A DNA stretch of 64,000 nt from Gordionus sp. m RMFG-2023. Lineage: Eukaryota; Nematomorpha; Gordioida; Chordodea; Parachordodidae. Location of the stretch: the NCBI RefSeq assembly GCF_954871325.1, contig NC_088775.1:66131561-66195560 (forward strand). The letters are read 5' to 3'. Numbering within the stretch: the first letter of the stretch is position 1; each line of letters begins with the position of its first letter. Below the pieces are notes generated by a model. That model made no database searches. It saw only the letters and a list, made by a program, of their open reading frames with translations, and was not told the DNA's origin. Shown piece by piece: positions 58,339 to 64,000 of the stretch. The position numbers were made by a program, and so were the translations under genes.

Positions 58339-58605
58339 TCAATACAGATTGATTTGTAGGTGTCGGTAAGGTACCATTTGTCTTAGATAGTGTAGAAATT
58401 TTAAAACCTCAGTTTTAAACAGTACTTGGTTGTCTAAACTATACAAGTCTATCCATAAAAAGTCTAAATAAAATATAAATAAATTATAGATAAAAATTAG
58501 CTTTACTGCAACCCAGATGGCTTTTCTTCCAAAATTTAACAACCAATTAACATTCAGTACTTTAGGTTTTTGTTGTTGTTGAGAGTTCCACATGAAAATT
58601 AACAT
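58339..58605 (-). CDS. Unidentified open frame, possible exon
   Basis: Minus-strand frame starting MLIFMWNSQQQQKPKVLNVN then WLLNFGRKAIWVAV, after which it becomes AT-driven; a donor-like GTAAAG lies right after the WVA codons (about 58509). I do not recognise it. Could be a first exon or chance. Confidence 0.25.
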   Translation of the reverse strand: MLIFMWNSQQQQKPKVLNVNWLLNFGRKAIWVAVKLIFIYNLFIFYLDFLWIDLYSLDNQVLFKTEVLKFLHYLRQMVPYRHLQINLY

Positions 58606-58639
58606 TTATCAATTTTTAAATGAGGAAATTAACTTTTTG

Positions 58640-58804
58640 AGAATAAAGAAACAAAATACACTTATAATTTTTTATGAATAGTAAAATATTTTGTGGGATT
58701 TATTCAAATATAGATGGTAAATAAAATCAATATTAATTTTGGATCAGTATTGTATAGGCTTTATAATAATATCAGAACAGAATTTGAGGATTGACACAGC
58801 CCTA
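58640..58804. mobile_element. hAT-type element, right end only
   Basis: Ends GGATTGACACAGCCCTA; the preceding 110 bp align with the region before 45220 (AAATATAGATGGTAAATAAA, TTTGGATCAGTATTG). Left end not found. Confidence 0.5.
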
Positions 58805-59329
58805 CTCTTTATTTTCCAAGTAGTTATTATCAACTTACCAATAAAATAAATAACATGAATATTTAATTAAGTAGGATTTCCTATTTTCTCCTTCAGCTGA
58901 TCCTTGAAGTTTCTCAATTTTTCTTGAGATAAAGAGGACTGTTATCAAAACCAGGGAATTACAATGCTAATCTAATTATATTATTATATTTAATATTCTT
59001 ATATATTTATACCTGGAACCAATAACTGATAAATGTTCCATAACAATGAAACTTTTTTTTATGGTAGTCCAGGATTTCTGTAAACCTTTTGTTTATTTCA
59101 TCGTTCCATAACCTAAATCTATTATTATATCATTTGATAATAATTATTCTTACAATTTAGAGGAATTTTATCACTTCAAAATTTAAAAAGTTTTGAAAAA
59201 CGGCAAGCAAGTTTGTATTTTAAAAAATAATTTAAAATGAAAAATGTTCTCAATTTGAAAGAATGCATTTAAAATTTGTTTCCGTTTTATAAGGCTACGT
59301 TGCAAAGTTCAATTTGTGCGAATAATATT

Positions 59330-59450
59330 TTTTCTATTTAGCGAATTTGAAAAAACATCTGAAATCAGTACATCCAAACATATTTAAGGAGATCCACAGG
59401 GATCTATTTATGCACGATGCCTGGGATGCGGAAGCCTTTATTCCATGAAA
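59330..59450 (+). pseudogene. BED zinc-finger fragment of a hAT
   Basis: After an acceptor-like TTCTATTTAG, the plus strand reads NLKKHLKSVHPNIFKEIHRD then LFMHDAWDAEAFIP. The N..KHLK..HP..F.E pattern is the His half of a BED finger as found at hAT transposase N-termini. No catalytic region follows on this strand. Confidence 0.5.
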
Positions 59451-59467
59451 ATATGATGATAATAAAA

Positions 59468-59890
59468 TAGTGTTGTTAATCGCTAAGTTGAGTCGACTTA
59501 GCCTAAATTCTAGTCAAGTTTTGAATCGCAAAACTCATTTCAAATTGAGCGGCTAAATGAGCAGCATGGGTGGGCTCGATGAGTCGGCTAAAGTTTATTT
59601 TGAATCGGCCTGCTATTATTATTTACTCCACGATGAAAATATTAAAAAGATTTAACCACCTTGTTCGTCAATTTAAATATTTTTAAATTCGAAATGACTT
59701 ATGTGTATTATTTTATGAATATTACCATGCAATTAATAATATTATCTAAACCTCGACATTTCGCTGATAAATATCCAAACCTTCGTGCCATCTATGACCA
59801 CAATCTTAAGGCTTGCATAATAGCTTTCTAGATAAAATGTTCAGTTAGCCGTTTTTAAAAATTGGCTCAATCGAGCCGTTTAGCAAGATC
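59468..59890. mobile_element. Two hAT MITE fragments
   Basis: 59468 starts TAGTGTTGTTAATCGC and continues with GAGCGGCTAAATGAGCAGCA and GGCTCGATGAGTCGGCT, matching 49847-50242; the right end is not recognisable. 59750-59890 matches the right half of the shorter family (GTTCAGTTAGCCGTTTTTAA, end AATCGAGCCGTTTAGCAAGA). Confidence 0.55.
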
Positions 59891-60244
59891 ACAAATTAAA
59901 ATACAATTATTTATAATATTATATATAAAAAAAGGATTTTTTTAAAAAAAATAATTCTGGCCTGGGTATGATTTTTTTAAAATATATTATTTATATTTTT
60001 AATATTTCTACTATTAATATCCAATTTTTCCCAATCCTTTTTTTTATTTAAAATTATTTTTCCAGATTAAAAACTATATTTATTTCCATCCCCCCTTCCC
60101 ATATATATATCCAGATATATATTATAACGCTAAAATTTAAAAAAAACAAGAGTATAAATATTATTTTTATTTCAACATTATAAGCGTAATATAAAATTGT
60201 ATGATATAATAGCGATAATAAATATTCTATAAAAACGAATAAAA

Positions 60245-61740
60245 TTATATCCAAAAATTATCCGTTAATGTTAGAATATTATTGTCCCAAGAATTAAGGG
60301 AATCACATTCCCTAAATGTCCGTGAAGATGTGTGATTTTTTTTGCCAGGGTCGACAGTACGTGGAAAAACTCTTTCACTTGCCACTGATGTTGTCTGTTG
60401 GGACAAGAAATCCTTTGCTATCGTTGCCAAAATCGGAAAACGATTTGCATTGTGACTCCACCAAACTAAGACGTTTGTTGTTATAGCAACCGGTTCTCCT
60501 CTATACTCTTCTATTTCTTCTTCAGCGGGTTTAGGAGTATCGAATACACCATAATATATCTATCATTGCTTTTTTAATTCATTTAAAATAGAGACAAAAG
60601 GTTGAAATTGATTTTCCTCCCACCAAATATTCCTGTTTTATCAATAGTATTATTGTATTCATTATATAATTATTTTAATTCGTAATAAGATGTCGATAGA
60701 TTAACAAAAGAGGGTATATAATATATTTTTTTTGATACCTGGGCTCAAGAAACTACAACATAGTTTGAGAATGTATTCAAGTGATCTGTGTAATATAATA
60801 CATAAATATAAAAATGAATTCAAAATAGTTATTAAGATTAATATGAAAAGTAGAATAAAAATTTAAAACCTGCATATATTTTATATTTGTCCAACATGTC
60901 ACTCGTTGCTAACAATGGTATCACTTACAATGGATATCAACGCTCTAAAGTTTTGGAAATACTTTCAATGTACAATACAGCTAATCCTATAGTTATAAGA
61001 GATTCCGAGCTAATATCACAAGTTATCTTGTAAATAGGATGTAAGAACGCCTCTAGTTCCTTTAAGAATTTTAAATCTTCTTGTTTATAATAAATTCGAC
61101 TAAACATTTTCTTCATAATATGTTTATGGCCTCTATATTCTAGAAATTAAAAAAAATCCAAATTATGAAATCAACAAAAGAATATGCTTTAATATTTATT
61201 ACCTTGATAATAGCAAATATCATTAAATATTTACTATTCCACCTCTTTGCGACGCTTATTGGAATTCTAGTTGCACCACATATAAGCATGTATTCTTGCA
61301 TTAGTTTAGAACTTCTATGTAGCTTTTTTATATATCATTTTTTTCTAATTTTGATTAAAATGAATCCAAAGCTTTCCTCACCAAATTAATTATATGTGCT
61401 AAGCACCTATTGCTATAAAAAAAATTTTTATATTTTGTAATAAAATGTTCTTTCAAGAATTCGGCAGCTAATATTATGTTAGAGGCGTTATCATTATTTT
61501 GGCTTCTATTAATTATTTAAGAGAGGTTATTAAAATTTCACTAAGAATCTCACCCGTGTGTGTGTAAGGGAATTCGATCAGGTCCAATAAAAAACTTATC
61601 ATGGCCCATTTATTATCTATGTAATGAACAGTTGTTGCGAGATAAGATAATAAATTTAACTCCGTCCAGATATAGATTGATATTTCTAGGAAGGCAGGTG
61701 GATTATTAGGGAAAATATTTATTTTATTTAATTTAACATT
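60245..61740 (-). pseudogene. hAT transposase, nearly full span but degraded
   Basis: Minus strand, in order: WTELNLLSYLATTVHYIDNK and WAMISFLLDLIEFPYTHG near 61670-61570 (HYID..W...SFLLD..EF); NDNASNIILAAEFLKEHF near 61500-61440 (TADNASN); CLAHIINLVRKALDS near 61420-61370; RIPISVAKRWNSKYLMIF near 61270-61200 (TRWNSTYLM); FLKELEAFLHPIYKITCDIS near 61060-61000; and NVLVWWSHNANRFPILATIA with KDFLSQQTTSVASERVFP near 60480-60360, the C-terminal dimerisation region. Many stops and frame changes. No terminal repeats found. A recognisable classic Tip100/Ac-like protein. Confidence 0.85.
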
Positions 61741-61951
61741 TTAAATTTATATGACTGTTTTTTACAAAAATATATTACACTTATACATTTTCAATAATGA
61801 GTTTTTTTAACTATTCACAAAATAAAAATAAGGTTTGTTAAAGACAATTTTTAAAAGACAATTTGTAAAAGATATTTTGAATATCATATAATATAAAAAC
61901 CTTCAAAAAATATAAATATAATATGTCATATTCAACATCTCCCCCTTTTTC
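61741..61951 (-). repeat. Putative polypurine tract and start of a 3' LTR (fossil)
   Basis: On the minus strand AGAAAAAGGGGGAGA is followed by TGTTGAATATGACA, the usual polypurine-tract/LTR junction, at about 61951-61924. The LTR would run left; its far end is not clear. It sits at the expected distance downstream of the retroelement coding remains. Confidence 0.5.
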
Positions 61952-62159
61952 TAAGTGAACTCTTCCTCCATTTGTCATAGCTCCATTAATCATTTGTCAT
62001 ATATCTTTGATTGTTTGTTTGATCAACTGATTATCGTTAGTTGAATCGATTATCGAACATCATGAAACATCGTTGGTTGAGCATCATTGTTGAAACGTCG
62101 TTGGTTGAACATTGCTGTTGATTTGCTGTTTGTATTGATCATCCCATTTCTCTTTCAAA

Positions 62160-63830
62160 ATTTTATATAAATATTTTTTTTTACAAAATTTTATTTATTT
62201 ATAACAATCATTTTCTATGTCGTAGGTCATATTCTCGCTTTTGAACTTGACTTTGAATATTCGAATTTTGAACTTGACTTTGAATTTTCGAATTTTGAAC
62301 TTGAACTTGTTCACTTCTTCCTCCTCTAAAATTTTTTTTTATTTGTTTGTAGTAAAATTTTATCGTATAATCATTTTTTTTGAATATCATCCTCCCATTA
62401 GCTTGTTCATCTCGTTATTTATTATCATTTTTATCAATGTTTGTAAATATATATTATGATCTCAAATAAAATAATTTTGGATTAATTGAAATGATAATGG
62501 AATAAATAATTTATCATAAGAATAAGAATCATGGAATATAGAATAATAGAATATTTGGAATTGTTTATACTTTTTTTATTTATTATTAAATTATTTTTAT
62601 TTTTAAATTTTACTCCTTTATTTTTCAATTTATACACTTTTTTTATATCATAATTTCTCTTCAACTTATAAAAAAATTTCTCCTTCTCCTTCCACCTACA
62701 ACATACGATCTCCATTTCGTACTCCTAATCTCTCTTTCAATATTATGATATTTAATCATCTTTGTTTTAATTTTCATTTTCAAAGTTTTTTTAAATTTTT
62801 TATTAATTATAAAATTTTTTATTTTATTATTTTCTTCAATTTTTATTTCATTATTGTTTTTAATAACTATTATTTCTTCAATTGTTATCAAATGATTTAT
62901 TTCTTCTAATTTATAAGAATTTATTTCTTTTTTAACATTTAATTTACACAATTCAATTTTATTCAAGTTTTTATTATTATGAAATTTATAATTATAATTT
63001 TCATGCTTTTTATTGTAATATGTACCTTCATAATTTTTACTATCTACTTTTCCATTATCCTCGATTACATTTACAATTTTATTAAGTATGTTCCCAAAAA
63101 CTTTTATCCACGTCCTTCCCAGAATTGCAATTTTGTCATTTTGGACTATAAAAGCATCTAAGTTTTGAGTTTTGTCTTCATATCTCACTTTTATTTTAAC
63201 GATTCCTAGCACCTCTATTCTTCCCCCATCATAGCCAGTCAATTTCGTATCCGATTTATTTAAGACTTTGATTCCTATCTTTCTAGCAATATTAATCGGC
63301 AATATCGAAAATTGTGACCCGGTGTTGATCTGCATGTCTACCGGTATATCGTTAAGGTATATTGTAACTCTGTAATCATCATTTTCCTTGTCATCATCAT
63401 CCATTCTATTTACGTCAAATCTGTTCTTGTATGACTGATTATTGTTCTGATTATCATTGTATCTAGGTATGTATCTCGATTCGTTCTGATGTCTATAATA
63501 TCTATAATTATTTTCATTATATTTGTAATTATCATTATATTTGTAATTATCATTATATTTGTAATTTTCATTATTATTATATCTATAGTTATCGTAGTTA
63601 TAATTATTTTTATTGTTAAATCTTGTAAAATTATTATAAGGTCTCGGTCCATTATACCCACTATTAACTCTAGGATTATAATTATTCCGATATCTTGGTT
63701 CATAATTATTTGTATATCTCGAATCTTCATAATTATCGTATCTCGGTTTCCACTGATATCTGTGTACGTGCGACTTCATCCCTTTATCGTGCTCATCATA
63801 TTTCATCATCCTTAAATTTTTATACTAAAT
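62160..63830 (-). mobile_element. Ty3/Gypsy-like LTR retroelement fossil, incomplete
   Basis: Minus-strand remains of an LTR retrotransposon. A long frame at 63809-62661 has an Asn/Tyr-rich low-complexity region with short tandem repeats, followed by a retropepsin-like protease domain. A separate short frame at 62390-62208 resembles the C-terminal tail of a polyprotein. Reverse transcriptase and integrase are not seen between them, so the copy is incomplete. A putative polypurine tract and LTR start lie further left. A 5' LTR is not within the window. Confidence 0.65.
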
Positions 63831-64000
63831 AATCTTCTAATTAATCTATGAATTTTATTTTATCATTATTGTCTTGTTTTAAATATTTCATCATTAAAAT
63901 TTTATTATATTTTTATTCAATTTTATATTTTAATCATCTCTTACGTGTTTTTAGAATAATATTAAAATCATTTTCCATAATACTCTTTCGTCTAGCTTCA
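63831..64000. other. Right edge, AT-rich
   Basis: Probably continuation of the retroelement; nothing else recognised. Confidence 0.3.

Noticed and set aside
63489-63815. Plus-strand Ile/Phe-rich frame
   Set aside because: Antisense shadow of the Asn/Tyr-rich region of the minus-strand retroelement.

Overview
This is an extremely AT-rich, gene-poor stretch of an animal nuclear genome. The evidence is spliced coding exons with GT/AG borders, many hAT and MULE transposons, a LINE with a zinc-finger/RT/zinc-knuckle layout, Helitron-type ends and a Ty3-like retroelement fossil. No bacterial operon, rRNA, tRNA or CRISPR array was seen. The transposon mix fits an invertebrate, perhaps an arthropod, but the species cannot be told from the sequence. 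The one host gene I recognise is a minus-strand copy of SAMM50 (mitochondrial outer-membrane beta-barrel assembly), in at least eight exons between about 35.2 and 44.0 kb, with small transposons in its introns.

From 0 to 17.7 kb the window is dominated by giant inverted-repeat elements. 0.2-4.26 kb is a fold-back element with satellite-like arms. 5.3-17.7 kb is a four-level nest: a hAT transposase (minus strand) is split by a second hAT (6765-17051, duplication GTCATACA), which holds a third, palindromic hAT-type element (8990-16724, duplication CTCCCCTG), which in turn holds a MULE (9656-14263). Both fold-back elements carry about 120-bp tandem units centred on the palindrome TGACAATTGTCA.

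From 17.7 to 33.6 kb there are small hAT MITEs with 8-bp duplications, two copies of one LINE family in opposite orientation, and two head-to-head copies of a spliced MULE, the second broken by two more hAT-type insertions. From 33.6 to 46 kb lie SAMM50, its intronic MITEs and a hAT deletion derivative. From 46 to 53.6 kb an unidentified coding-like sequence occurs twice in opposite orientation; the second copy is split by a MITE and by a 2.6-kb element that holds another hAT and a Helitron end.

From 53.6 to 64 kb there are degraded hAT, LINE and Helitron remains, a minisatellite and an incomplete Ty3-like retroelement fossil running off the right edge. Nothing here works as a multi-gene pathway. 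The interest is in the transposon architecture (long satellite-armed hAT-type palindromes, deep nesting readable from target-site duplications) and in the SAMM50 copy, whose splice phases mostly agree but conflict in two places.
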